Virus record (IMG/VR): IMGVR_UViG_3300005329_000004
Coordinates: 1-56,399 of that record
Strand: one strand, 5' to 3'
DNA from: a virus
Length of the DNA stretch: 56,399 nt
Shown here piece after piece: positions 30,731 to 39,210 of the stretch. The notes beneath the pieces are model-generated. The model did not search any database. It saw only the letters and a program-made list of their open reading frames with translations, and was not told the origin of the DNA. Both the position numbers and the translations under genes were made by a program. How positions within the stretch are numbered: position 1 is the first letter of the stretch; the number at the start of each line of letters is the position of its first letter.

Positions 30731-32281
30731 ATGCTGCGCCTTCGCCAACGCCGATTCGAGAGTGCCTTCGCGGCGCCCAAGCCGTCCGAACCGGCGGAAT
30801 CCGAGCCTCAAATCCCTACCGAGCCCGAAACTCCCTCAGAGCCGGTAGGCAATCCGTTGCGGAATTCCGACGGTTCGCCGATCGGCATTCGCCGCTACTG
30901 CGAGCTCGTCACGCCCGCGTGGAGTTGGTGGTGGCGGCACCTGGTCTATCTCTACGCGTATCTCGATCGGATGGTCGCGGGCGAGCTCGGCCGCCTCGAG
31001 ATCAATCTGCCGACGCGCATCGGGAAGACCGAGTTGCTCGTCCGGTACCTCGCGTACCGGCTCGAGCTCGATCCCAAGATGCCGATCATCATCGGCGCGT
31101 ACAACGCGAAATTCGCGCTCCGGCTGTCGCGGAAAGTGCGACGGCTCTTAGTCGGACGCATACCGCTGTCGCGCGATCGGACGTCAGCCGAGGATTGGGA
31201 AACCGAAGCGGGCGGCGGCGTCCGTGCCGTGGGTGTGGGCGTTGGTGTCGCGGGGTTGCCGGCTAAGCTCATCGCGATCGACGACCCGATCAAGAATCGC
31301 GAGGACGCCTATTCGAAAGCGTTCCGCGACAAGGTCGACGAGTGGTATCGCGAGGACTTGTATACCCGCTTGGAGCCGGATGGCGAAATCGTGCTGTGCA
31401 ACGCGCGGCGCCACGAAGACGATCTCTCGGGCCGTATTCAGGCGAGCGAGGAAGCGTCGGATTGGGAAACGGCGCGGCTGCCAGCGTTGGCGGAATCCGA
31501 AGATCCGCTCGGCCGGAAAGAAGGCGAAGCGCTCTGTCCCGAACGATTCGACGAAGCCTATTACGCGAAGATGCGGCGCGCGATCGGAGAAGCGGCGTTC
31601 GCGTCGATGCAACAGCAACGGCCGGCCCCGGCGTCGGGACTCGTCTTCAAGTCGGAATGGTTCCGGTACTACACGACGCGCGCGCATCCGATCATCGAAA
31701 GCGGACTCGCGGTCCCGATGCTACCCGAGAAGTTCACCGCGCAAGCCATCTCGATCGACTGTAGCTTCAAGGACAAGGCGACGTCCGATTATGTCGCCGG
31801 GTTGGCTGGTGGCCGCCTCGGCGCGAATTGCTATATCTTGCCGGACCACATCCACGATCGACTCGACTTCCCGGCGACGATTAAAGCGGTGCGCGGACTC
31901 TCGGCGCGGAATCCCGGCGCCACGCACAAGCTCGTCGAGGATAAAGCGAACGGGCCGGCCGTGATCTCGACACTCAAATCCGAGATCGCCGGGCTCATTG
32001 GCGTCGAGCCCGAAGGGGATAAGGTGGCGCGCGCGCACGCAATCACGCATCTTTTCGAGGCGGGGAATGTCTGGTTGCCGCATCCGTCGATCGCGCCGTG
32101 GGTCAAGACGCTGACGCTCGAGCTCCTGCAGTTCCCGCTCGGCGCGCACGACGACTTGACCGACGCGTTGACGCAGCTGCTTCGGCGATTTGACAAACAG
32201 ATTCAGGCGGAAGAAGCGGAGAATGAACGCCTCAAGAACGCGAGGCCTCGCGGCGGATCGTACGCGACACACGGAGCGTGA
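30731..32281 (+). CDS. terL: Terminase large subunit
   Basis: 516 residues. After a Pro/Glu-rich N-terminus, the ATPase has Walker A LPTRIGKT (residues 93-100) and Walker B LIAIDDP (180-186), with the coupling segment EIVLCNARRHEDDLSGRI. The nuclease half holds AISIDCSFKDKATSDY, KLVEDKANGPAV and GAHDDLTDAL with the expected Asp residues of the RNase H fold. It cuts concatemeric DNA and drives it into the prohead. The ribosome site before ATG 30731 is weak. Confidence 0.92.
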   Translation: MLRLRQRRFESAFAAPKPSEPAESEPQIPTEPETPSEPVGNPLRNSDGSPIGIRRYCELVTPAWSWWWRHLVYLYAYLDRMVAGELGRLEINLPTRIGKTELLVRYLAYRLELDPKMPIIIGAYNAKFALRLSRKVRRLLVGRIPLSRDRTSAEDWETEAGGGVRAVGVGVGVAGLPAKLIAIDDPIKNREDAYSKAFRDKVDEWYREDLYTRLEPDGEIVLCNARRHEDDLSGRIQASEEASDWETARLPALAESEDPLGRKEGEALCPERFDEAYYAKMRRAIGEAAFASMQQQRPAPASGLVFKSEWFRYYTTRAHPIIESGLAVPMLPEKFTAQAISIDCSFKDKATSDYVAGLAGGRLGANCYILPDHIHDRLDFPATIKAVRGLSARNPGATHKLVEDKANGPAVISTLKSEIAGLIGVEPEGDKVARAHAITHLFEAGNVWLPHPSIAPWVKTLTLELLQFPLGAHDDLTDALTQLLRRFDKQIQAEEAENERLKNARPRGGSYATHGA

Positions 32282-32285
32282 GCGA

Positions 32286-32537
32286 ATGGGCGGCGGACGA
32301 ATCGGCAAGCGGGTTGCTAGTATCGGCACAACGGGACGACCGCGAGCGGCCTGGCGCTGCGTCACGTGCGGAGCCAAAGACGCCATCCGGAGTTTCCAGG
32401 CGATGGATCGCTCGGCCGTACGGCGGGCGGCTATCACCGCCCATCACGAAGTGTCACCCCACTGCGTGGGCGATTTAGAGATTGCGATGATCGATGCGAC
32501 GACGGTCGCGGCGGCGCAGAAGATGGCGGTCCAGTGA
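32286..32537 (+). CDS. Small protein after TerL
   Basis: 83 residues. WRCVTCGAKDAIRSFQAMDR and later HHEVSPHCVGDLE suggest one Cys/His metal site. Starts four bases after the terminase stop. Function unknown. Confidence 0.5.
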   Translation: MGGGRIGKRVASIGTTGRPRAAWRCVTCGAKDAIRSFQAMDRSAVRRAAITAHHEVSPHCVGDLEIAMIDATTVAAAQKMAVQ

Positions 32538-32638
32538 GCGACAGCTTTCCGATAAGGGATCTGACATATATCATGCGTGAGAACGAGCCAGGGCACTTCG
32601 AGAGCATGGGTAAGCAGGTCGATAGCGGAGGTGGCCGG

Positions 32639-33073
32639 ATGAGCGACGAGAACACGACCGACATTCCGCCAGCGCTCACGCCGGAGGAATGGAAAGCGCG
32701 CAGATCGCGTCGAGGCGGCGCCGATTTTGGGATTTACAACGACGATCGTCGGCGCGAGGAACGCGAAGCCATGTACGTGTGCGAGCCGAGCAGTCTCGGA
32801 GAATGCATTCCGATCCAGGACGACGCAAACGCCTTCGCCGCACTGATCGCCATCGCCAACGCGGCGATGAACGACGAGGACCCGAGGAAATTCACGCGCG
32901 AGACCGTTCGTCGGCTTCGCACGGTTGCGGCCGACCTACGCGACAGCCACGGTTCTCCATCAGAGCCAGTCTACGACGATCGCGAGGTCATGATCGACAT
33001 CGCATACCTCGACCACTGGCTTGATGACCTCGCCGACGTCATCGAGAGCTATCTGCCGAAGGAGGTGGAGTGA
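32639..33073 (+). CDS. Tandem paralogue 1, unknown function
   Basis: 144 residues from ATG 32639. I prefer this start because GGAGG precedes it by seven bases and because it aligns with the start of the next gene (MSDENTTDIPPALTPEEW against MSDRHTTDIPPALSDEQW). The frame is open back to a GTG at 32534 that overlaps the previous stop, so a longer form is possible. Both paralogues end LADVIESYLP. The body is helical (FAALIAIANAAMNDEDPRKF, TRETVRRLRTVAADL). Confidence 0.55.
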   Translation: MSDENTTDIPPALTPEEWKARRSRRGGADFGIYNDDRRREEREAMYVCEPSSLGECIPIQDDANAFAALIAIANAAMNDEDPRKFTRETVRRLRTVAADLRDSHGSPSEPVYDDREVMIDIAYLDHWLDDLADVIESYLPKEVE

Positions 33074-33486
33074 GCGACAGACACACGACGGACATCCCGC
33101 CAGCCTTGAGCGACGAGCAGTGGGCGAAAGGCGAATACCGAACGATCAGTGTGCGCGCAACGCTCCAAGGCCAATCGCTCGAGATCGTTGACCGCGAGAT
33201 CCATGAGCCTGGGATTGCTGACGTGTCGGACGCCGCTGCGCTCATCGCGTTGCTGAACGAGTTGCTGCGCCGATTCGACGATCCCCGAGCGGTCACGCGC
33301 GAACACGTCTCGCGGCTCAGAGAGATCGCCGAGTGGATCGGCGAGCAACCAGCACCGCGGGCCGGTGACATCACGAACCCGTCCGACGATTCGCAATATC
33401 GTGCGATCGTCGCAGACAGCGAGCGCCTGAATCTCCTGCACGACCTCGCCGACGTGATCGAGTCGTATCTGCCGCCGGCGCCGTGA
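33070..33486 (+). CDS. Tandem paralogue 2, unknown function
   Basis: 138 residues, GTG start in a GTGA overlap, with GGAGGTGG upstream. It matches its neighbour at the start, in the middle (DDPRAVTREHVSRLREIAEW) and at the end (LLHDLADVIESYLPPAP), so the pair arose by tandem duplication. No family recognised. Confidence 0.58.
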   Translation: MSDRHTTDIPPALSDEQWAKGEYRTISVRATLQGQSLEIVDREIHEPGIADVSDAAALIALLNELLRRFDDPRAVTREHVSRLREIAEWIGEQPAPRAGDITNPSDDSQYRAIVADSERLNLLHDLADVIESYLPPAP

Positions 33487-33785
33487 ACACACGCGCGATT
33501 CTAGTCGGCGAATCTGATGATGGCGGCCGTCGCTTGGTGCAGTACCACGTATACGCCCCGGAGTACGGTATCTCCGAATTGATCACCCTTCAGCCCACGG
33601 TCGCCCTTGACCGTTGGCCAACGCGGGGCGAGGGTATCACCGGGCCACAGAGCGTACGGGAATATCTGGAGCGTGAGGCAACGCGCATCGCGGCCCCGAT
33701 TCTCGCGGATCGCATTCGACGAATGTATCAGGACGAACTTGATAGCCCAATCTACGGGCCGGGCGGTTTTGAAATCGACGACTAG
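33483..33785 (+). CDS. Small protein, last gene before portal
   Basis: 100 residues from a GTG in a GTGA overlap. RAILVGESDDGGRRLVQYHV then APEYGISELITLQPTVALDR is mostly strands; the end is helical. No family recognised. It closes the early/middle block. Confidence 0.52.
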   Translation: MNTRAILVGESDDGGRRLVQYHVYAPEYGISELITLQPTVALDRWPTRGEGITGPQSVREYLEREATRIAAPILADRIRRMYQDELDSPIYGPGGFEIDD

Positions 33786-33787
33786 CG

Positions 33788-33817
33788 TTGACTAATTCGG
33801 ACGCGCGGTAGTATGCT
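33788..33817 (+). promoter_or_regulatory. Promoter-like site before the portal gene
   Basis: TTGACT and TATGCT are separated by 18 bases in the AT-richer gap between the middle genes and the portal start at 33899. It fits a sigma-70-type promoter for the head genes. Confidence 0.45.
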
Positions 33818-33898
33818 CTAATCGCTCCACTCGATCCATTCGGTGCGCCGGCCTGGCCGCCACACAGGGCACAGAGTTTCTCTTCAAACTCTCCGACC

Positions 33899-36106
33899 GT
33901 GGCCACGTCCGTCGAACCGTCCGCATCATCCAGCGCACCCGCCGCCACTGCTACCACGGCGACCGATCCGGCGCGCAAGCTCTCGCTGATCGCGCGAGTC
34001 AAGCGGGCACTCAAGCGGCAACCGAAGTCGGGTGCGACGGTCACGCCGCTCTATCCGCCGTCGCCATTCGCGGTGTGGGATTACGACGACGCGGACGCTG
34101 CGGTGGCGAAGGCCGTCGACGATCAGACGATCGACGTCGCGCAGCGCGAATCGAATAGCGTCGCGACGTCTCCGGGCGAAGCGCGATTCCCCGCGGCCCG
34201 CCGGCAGCAAGACCCGATCAACGTCAATCGCCGACTGTACCAGGGCGATCACTGGCTCGACGGCTCCGGCTGGATCGGCCCGCACCCCGACGTGACCGAC
34301 TCCGTCTTTACGAACGTGATGACGGAGATCGCGAACATCTTCACGTCGAAGAATGCGGTCAAGGAAGTCGTCGATCGACATGCCGCCGGCGTCATCGGGA
34401 AAAACTTCCGTTGGTCCTTCGTGCCGCGCCGGACGACGGGTGATCAACAGCCGACCGCGGACGAGCAGAAGGCGATCGACGCCGCGACGGGATTGGTGCG
34501 CGACTGGCTCACCGCGCGGAAAGTACCGACGCTAATGCTCGACGCCGTCGCCACGCTGCTGTTGGCCGAGCGGTCGTCCATCCGGCTCTACACGCCGTAT
34601 GGGCTGACGCAGGCGGATTCGCAGGGACTTCGGACACTCAGCGCCGCGTCGATCTCGGAAGCCCTCTCGAAAATCTGGCCCGAGCACAACCAGCCCGAAA
34701 CGGCCACGGTTGCCTGTGACGCCGATACGAAACTGGAAGCCGGCGTCATCCGCTACGAAGGCGCACAAGACGCGTACGACGATACTGACGAGCTGTCGGA
34801 CTCGGACGCTGAGAACGAGGAGACGCGCGAATACGCCTGGCTCTGTTTCCTGAATCGCGTCGGCGAGACGGTCATTCGGATTCTCTCCGACGACGACGGT
34901 GGCGAAGACAGCGCGAGCGATTCTTCCGAGAGTTCCGCCGAGGCCGATCCCGCCACACCGCATCGAGGCGACGCGGTCCTCAAACTCGGCGGCCGGCTCG
35001 CGATGTTCGAGATGCGTCGACCCGCACTGGCCACCCCACAGGTGCAGCAGAATCAGCGCGCGCTCAATTACGCGGTGACGATGGTGCCGCGGAACATCAC
35101 GACGGGCGGATTCCCCGAACGCCTGCTACTCGACGCCGCTGTGCCGGGAGGATTCCAAAAAGACGCCGCCGGTAACAGCGTCTTTGTGCCGTCGCCGCTC
35201 AAGCTCGGCTCGAGCACCACGAATTTCATTGAGGGCGCGGAATACAAAGTCACGAACGACCAAGGTGAGACGGTCGTCAAACGTGGCTCGCCGTCGGCCG
35301 TGTTTCGGGAGCCCGTCAAGCCGGACGCGTCGATCGCCGCGGCGGCCGAGCACTACGAAGCGATTCTCGCCGAAGTCGGCCAGCGGCATGTGTTGATCGC
35401 GGGCGATGCGACGACGTCCGCAGTCTCGCGTGTCCAGGCGCGCGCCGAGTATCTCAACACGCTGCTCAAGACGAAGGCTGAGGTCGACGCCGCGTTCACG
35501 TGGCTCATCGAAACCGCGCTCGCGATGGCGGAAGCGATCGCGAAACAGCCGGGCCTCTACACCGACATGCTTCGCGTCCAAGGCTCGTGCAAGCTCGACA
35601 CCGGACCGATCACGCCGGAAGAGCGGAAGGCGATCGAGGAATCGATCGGCGTCACGATCAGCCAAGAGACCGCGATGCTCATGCTGGACGTGGACGACGT
35701 CGACGCCGAGCAGTCGCGCATGGCCGACGATCCGGCATCGAAGATCGAATGGGGGAAGGAACTCGGGCTCGCGCTGACGAACCTCACGACGGCGGGCGCG
35801 ACGCTCAAAGGGGCAGCGAAGCTCTTAGGGTTGACGAAGGAGCAGCTCGACGACTTGCTCACGCCGGAAGACTACGCGGCACTCCCGGGCGGCGTCTCGG
35901 TGAAGCAGCCGAAACCAGGCGAGCCCGGCGAAGTCATCGACCCGCAGGACGCGCTCGAGCAGCCGACGCGGGCGGTCAATGCGCCGGCGACCGATGCCGC
36001 GAGGGTCAACGCCGCGGGCGCGCCGACCGGGACCAAGCAAGGATCGACGTCGGGATCGGCGCCGGGCGGCGCCGTGAGCGCCGCGGCGAGTGGAACGGCC
36101 GCGTGA
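33899..36106 (+). CDS. Portal protein
   Basis: 735 residues, GTG start. After a basic N-terminus, NRRLYQGDHWLDGSGWIGPH and SVFTNVMTEIANIFTSKNAV resemble the clip and wing start of phage portals; later LNYAVTMVPRNITTGGFPER and SIAAAAEHYEAILAEVGQRH match the crown-side helices, as does AEYLNTLLKTKAEVDAAFTW. An acidic Ser/Asp/Glu-rich insert lies at about residues 290-350. The Ala/Gly/Pro tail is probably unstructured. The dodecameric portal is the DNA channel and connects terminase to head. Its size is above the usual 450-550, mainly from the insert and tail. Confidence 0.8.
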   Translation: MATSVEPSASSSAPAATATTATDPARKLSLIARVKRALKRQPKSGATVTPLYPPSPFAVWDYDDADAAVAKAVDDQTIDVAQRESNSVATSPGEARFPAARRQQDPINVNRRLYQGDHWLDGSGWIGPHPDVTDSVFTNVMTEIANIFTSKNAVKEVVDRHAAGVIGKNFRWSFVPRRTTGDQQPTADEQKAIDAATGLVRDWLTARKVPTLMLDAVATLLLAERSSIRLYTPYGLTQADSQGLRTLSAASISEALSKIWPEHNQPETATVACDADTKLEAGVIRYEGAQDAYDDTDELSDSDAENEETREYAWLCFLNRVGETVIRILSDDDGGEDSASDSSESSAEADPATPHRGDAVLKLGGRLAMFEMRRPALATPQVQQNQRALNYAVTMVPRNITTGGFPERLLLDAAVPGGFQKDAAGNSVFVPSPLKLGSSTTNFIEGAEYKVTNDQGETVVKRGSPSAVFREPVKPDASIAAAAEHYEAILAEVGQRHVLIAGDATTSAVSRVQARAEYLNTLLKTKAEVDAAFTWLIETALAMAEAIAKQPGLYTDMLRVQGSCKLDTGPITPEERKAIEESIGVTISQETAMLMLDVDDVDAEQSRMADDPASKIEWGKELGLALTNLTTAGATLKGAAKLLGLTKEQLDDLLTPEDYAALPGGVSVKQPKPGEPGEVIDPQDALEQPTRAVNAPATDAARVNAAGAPTGTKQGSTSGSAPGGAVSAAASGTAA

Positions 36107-36402
36107 CGCCAGAGACGCAGGCGCACGACGTCGAACTGGGGACCTACATGGTCCTCTCGGTGGCCGACGACAATTCGTCCTGGTGGCTCTCGCCGGACAT
36201 GTGGGACGAGGCCGACGCCGCCTATCACCACTGGATCGTGCGGCGCATTGATCGGGTGCTGTCGTTTACGACCGATGCCGGCGCGCCACTCTTACTGTCG
36301 GCGAGTCGCATCGGAGCGCTGAGCATGACGACACCCGAGATCCGCGCGCGGATGCGGGCGATCGACGCGGCCCGGAAAGCGGAAGCGGGGTTCGAGGAAT
36401 AG
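36103..36402 (+). CDS. Small protein between portal and head-morphogenesis genes
   Basis: 99 residues, GTG start in a GTGA overlap with the portal. TYMVLSVADDNSSWWLSPDM and DAAYHHWIVRRIDRVLSFTT are followed by a basic helical end. No family recognised. Confidence 0.55.
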   Translation: MTPETQAHDVELGTYMVLSVADDNSSWWLSPDMWDEADAAYHHWIVRRIDRVLSFTTDAGAPLLLSASRIGALSMTTPEIRARMRAIDAARKAEAGFEE

Positions 36403-36413
36403 ATTTGTGAATC

Positions 36414-36611
36414 ATGCCGAAACGCGACGAGACCCCAACGGGCGCCGAGCTCGATCGACTGGCCGAGATCACCGAAGCGGACGTGATGCGCGCCAAACGC
36501 AAGGCGACGCAGCGCGTGCCGCAGGCGACACGGGCGCTCGACGCCACCCGCGATGACACCACGCCGCGGCCTGACATGGGTGACGAGGGCGGCGCAGTTT
36601 CGGGATCCTGA
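36414..36611 (+). CDS. Small charged protein
   Basis: 65 residues (TPTGAELDRLAEITEADVMR, AKRKATQRVPQATRALDATR). It is charged, helical at the start, and overlaps the next gene by 59 bases, which is unusual here. Either it is a real small head-region gene or the next start lies further in. Confidence 0.42.
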   Translation: MPKRDETPTGAELDRLAEITEADVMRAKRKATQRVPQATRALDATRDDTTPRPDMGDEGGAVSGS

Positions 36612-37161
36612 CACCGGGCGCTGGATCACGCGCGTCCAGGTGCGGTCGTGGATCGACAAGTTCATCGCCGCGAGCCAAGCCAAGCTCCTCGAAGCGTCAA
36701 GCGCCTACCGCGCCGGGAATCTCTCGCTCGACGAATGGCAGGCGACGATGCGCGAAGAGATCAAAGACGCGCATCTGACAGCGGAAGCACTGGCGCGGGG
36801 GGGATGGAATCAGCTGACGCCGGCCGACTTCGGTCGTGTGGGGCAACGCGTGCGCGCCCAATATCGCTTCCTCGCCGGGTTCACCGAGGATCTCCGCCGC
36901 GGCGCGGTGCGGTTGGATGGCGCCTTCCTCAATCGCGCGAAGTCATACGCCGGCTCCGCGCTCGCGGGCTTCTACGGGTCGATGGGCGACGTCGCCGCCA
37001 GCGCCGGACTCACGCGCGAACGGTCGATGCTGAGCGTGGCCGAACACTGCCAGGGCTGCATCGACGAGGCCGCGAAGGGCTGGGTGCCAATCGGCACCCT
37101 CACGCCGATCGGCCAACGTCCATGCCTTGGGAACGACAAGTGCCACATGGCCTACGCGTAA
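36553..37161 (+). CDS. MuF-like head morphogenesis protein
   Basis: 202 residues. The C-terminus has the family signature: VAEHCQGCIDEAAKGWVPIG, then PCLGNDKCHMAYA, the Cys-rich end of phage MuF/SPP1 gp7-like proteins. The rest is helical (VQVRSWIDKFIAASQAKLLE). These proteins are minor head components attached to the portal and help DNA exit or capsid assembly. It is shorter than full MuF proteins. Confidence 0.72.
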   Translation: MTPRRGLTWVTRAAQFRDPDTGRWITRVQVRSWIDKFIAASQAKLLEASSAYRAGNLSLDEWQATMREEIKDAHLTAEALARGGWNQLTPADFGRVGQRVRAQYRFLAGFTEDLRRGAVRLDGAFLNRAKSYAGSALAGFYGSMGDVAASAGLTRERSMLSVAEHCQGCIDEAAKGWVPIGTLTPIGQRPCLGNDKCHMAYA

Positions 37162-37203
37162 CCGGATTTACGACCGCATTTACACTCGCCTTAGGAGGAT
37201 CCA

Positions 37204-37317
37204 ATGATCCCGCACACCGCCGCCGACTTCGGACTCATCGCCGTCGCCGCGCTCATCGTCGGATTCTGTTTCGCGATCGGCAAGTGGTTCGGCAATAAGC
37301 TCGTTTCGAAGCCGTGA
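37204..37317 (+). CDS. Small membrane protein in head operon
   Basis: 37 residues: MIPHTAADFGLIAVAALIVG, then FCFAIGKWFGNKLVSKP, one hydrophobic span and a basic end. A textbook AGGAGG lies six bases before the ATG, so it is surely translated, and strongly. It is too short for a usual gene call. Membrane proteins are not expected between head genes; a holin-like or host-effect role is possible. Confidence 0.65.
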   Translation: MIPHTAADFGLIAVAALIVGFCFAIGKWFGNKLVSKP

Positions 37318-37385
37318 TCTGGCGTTGATCGTTCGAGATGTGTGGAGAACGCTGTTGAGCGAGTGTTGACGAATGTGGACAACAT

Positions 37386-37415
37386 TTGACAATTCGATAG
37401 ACCAAAGTGTAGACT
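37386..37415 (+). promoter_or_regulatory. Promoter before scaffold gene
   Basis: A consensus TTGACA (37386) and TAGACT (37410) with 18 bases between. Transcription would begin near 37422, giving a leader of about 195 bases before the scaffold start at 37618. ACGGG and CCCGT (37426-37442) form a small hairpin at the leader's start. Confidence 0.6.
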
Positions 37416-37422
37416 GTTCGGC

Positions 37423-37617
37423 GTAACGGGCTTTGGTCCCGTGCATCGCCTCGTCGGATCCGACTCCGGATCGATGTCGAGAGGCCGCAGGAGTCGCGAG
37501 CGCGTTGCCGCTCGCATCGCTCAGACGATTCCAGATCAGCGCAAGACCATCGAGCGCGCGGCGCGCGTTCGGGCAGCATCAGCCAGTGATGCTGTTCACC
37601 TCTCGCGTTGCCACGGC
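37423..37617 (+). other. Long leader or N-terminal extension before scaffold gene
   Basis: The frame of the scaffold is open back to a GTG at 37441, but the encoded residues (SRGRRSRERVAARIAQ) are Arg-rich and unlike a scaffold. This may be an untranslated leader with a hairpin at 37426-37442, or a cleaved basic extension. Together with 37318-37422 it makes 300 bases without a sure gene. Confidence 0.4.
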
Positions 37618-38580
37618 ATGGCCAAAGACAAAGGCAAGAACGGCAAAGGCGCGGCTCGATCAGACGACGTCGACGACGATCTGGACGATCTGGACGATCT
37701 CGACGACGAGCTGCCGTCGGGCAGTCCGCGCGACGTGACCCGCGGGGTCCTGGATCGCATCTTCAATTCGCCCAACTTCCGCGCGTCCGCGCACGAAGAG
37801 ATTCGGAAACTCGAACGTGAGAACTTCCGACTCCGCCGCCGCCGCGCCGATGACAAAACGCGCATCGCAGAACTCGAAGAACTGACGCCGGACGATGGTG
37901 GGCGCGTGCTCTCGAAAGACGAAGCCGCCGACTACGACGCCTTCAAGGCGCTCAACCTGAAGCCGGCCGAACTCAAGACGCTCGTCACCGAACACGGCGA
38001 GTTGAAGAAGAAGGACGCCGAGCGATCCGACGAAGAGCTATACGTCGATGCCGCCGACGCCCTCGGATTCCAGAATCTCGCGCTCTTCATGCGCACCATG
38101 CAGCGCGAAGGCCTGCACTTGGAATTCAAAGAGGAGCGCATCCGGAACGACGAATCGGGCAAGCTCGAGACGGTGCACGTGCCGATGGTGCGCCCCAAGG
38201 GCGACGACAAGGCGCAACTCGAATCGTTGTCCGACTATCTCGATCGCGAGCTCGGCCCCGAGTTCATCGCCGCCTTCGAGGCGGAAGCCGCCGACGGTGA
38301 AAGCGACGATGCGGCCGACGAGACCGAAGTCACCGCGACCGGCACCGCGGGCTTTGCGCAACGCGCCACGCGGTTCGGCGCTGGTGATGCTGGCGCGCGA
38401 CGCACTGCACTTGCCGCGATCGGCAACGGAAACAACGCAACGCAACAGACCGGGAATGGCGGTGTGACGATGCCCGTCACGCGCAACGCCCGTCCATCGA
38501 GCGGTCGCTCGGCTGAGGCCAAGCGGCAGAAAGAGGCGTACGAGGAAAAGCGCAACAACCCCGCGTACGCATCGCTCTAA
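37618..38580 (+). CDS. Capsid scaffolding-like protein
   Basis: 320 residues from ATG 37618 (MAKDKGKNGKGAAR). It is highly charged: an acidic run (DDVDDDLDDLDDLDDELP), a coiled coil (EIRKLERENFRLRRRRADDK), then helical and low-complexity parts, and a basic end (AEAKRQKEAYEEKRNNPAY). That make-up, just before the decoration and capsid genes, is typical of phage scaffolds, which fill the prohead and leave before packaging. No protease motif is seen. The ribosome site is weak; the longer frame from 37441 cannot be excluded. Confidence 0.68.
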   Translation: MAKDKGKNGKGAARSDDVDDDLDDLDDLDDELPSGSPRDVTRGVLDRIFNSPNFRASAHEEIRKLERENFRLRRRRADDKTRIAELEELTPDDGGRVLSKDEAADYDAFKALNLKPAELKTLVTEHGELKKKDAERSDEELYVDAADALGFQNLALFMRTMQREGLHLEFKEERIRNDESGKLETVHVPMVRPKGDDKAQLESLSDYLDRELGPEFIAAFEAEAADGESDDAADETEVTATGTAGFAQRATRFGAGDAGARRTALAAIGNGNNATQQTGNGGVTMPVTRNARPSSGRSAEAKRQKEAYEEKRNNPAYASL

Positions 38581-38584
38581 AACG

Positions 38585-38602
38585 TGCTAGAGCGATCTAG
38601 CA
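38585..38602 (+). other. Hairpin after scaffold gene
   Basis: TGCTAGA and TCTAGCA pair perfectly around a GCGA loop (GNRA type), four bases after the scaffold stop. No T run follows. Likely an RNA stability or processing element rather than a terminator. Confidence 0.6.
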
Positions 38603-38707
38603 TCAACACGTAGGACCGTAACACCGAAGACGACACACATCGCAGCATAGTGACGGCACCCGGGCGGTGCTCATTCCCCAACGCACCGCCCACGAGGAGC
38701 CGCACAC

Positions 38708-39115
38708 ATGGCCGAAACAGTCGTCACCAAGAGCGCGAAGGCGTCCATCGACGCGACCACGGCGCTCGTCAACCAGTCGATCACAGGCCTCCTCGCCGGC
38801 GAGAACATCGCCGAGTGCGATCTGGTCTACATCAAAAGCGACGGCAAGGTGTGGCGCGCCACCGCCGCCGCCGCGAACGCCGCCGCGAAAGCGGTCGGCA
38901 TCGCGCCGCGCCAAGCGAACACGGGCGAGCCGTGCACGATCCTGGTCGGCCCCGGCCAGATCGCGAAGTATTCCGACGCCGGCCTGACGCCCGGCGCGAT
39001 TCTCTACGTCGGCGAAACCGCGGGCGCGCTCTCCTCGATCGCGACCACCGGTGACGCGGTCGGATTCGCCCAAGCGATCGACAGCTCGAACATCCAGTTG
39101 ACGCGCCGCATCTAA
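38708..39115 (+). CDS. Capsid decoration-type protein
   Basis: 135 residues. SITGLLAGENIAECDLVYIK, then SDGKVWRATAAAANAAAKAV and GEPCTILVGPGQIAKYSDAG, is the small beta-barrel pattern of DUF2190-like decoration proteins. It lies directly before the major capsid gene with AGGAG upstream. Trimeric decoration proteins stabilise the shell; the role here is by family and order. Confidence 0.72.
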   Translation: MAETVVTKSAKASIDATTALVNQSITGLLAGENIAECDLVYIKSDGKVWRATAAAANAAAKAVGIAPRQANTGEPCTILVGPGQIAKYSDAGLTPGAILYVGETAGALSSIATTGDAVGFAQAIDSSNIQLTRRI

Positions 39116-39121
39116 GCGCAT

Positions 39122-39158
39122 CCCACGGCACGAACACCAACAGCGGAGCCGCCGTGGG
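39122..39158 (+). other. Hairpin between decoration and capsid genes
   Basis: CCCACGGC (39122) and GCCGTGGG (39151) form an 8-base stem with a 21-base loop. A smaller hairpin, ACCC/GGGT (39187-39198), lies just before the capsid ribosome site TAGGAG. Confidence 0.5.
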
Positions 39159-39210
39159 CGCTCCCGAAGACACCACCGTCGCATTCACCCCTTCGGGTAG
39201 GAGCTAGACG

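Noticed and set aside
32534-32638. The longer start of the first tandem paralogue
   Set aside because: The 35 extra residues have no counterpart in the paralogue and the ribosome site is weak compared with the GGAGG before 32639; kept only as an alternative.
33788-33793. A transcription terminator between the middle genes and the portal
   Set aside because: No inverted repeat followed by T bases is visible in 33786-33898; only a promoter-like pair is.
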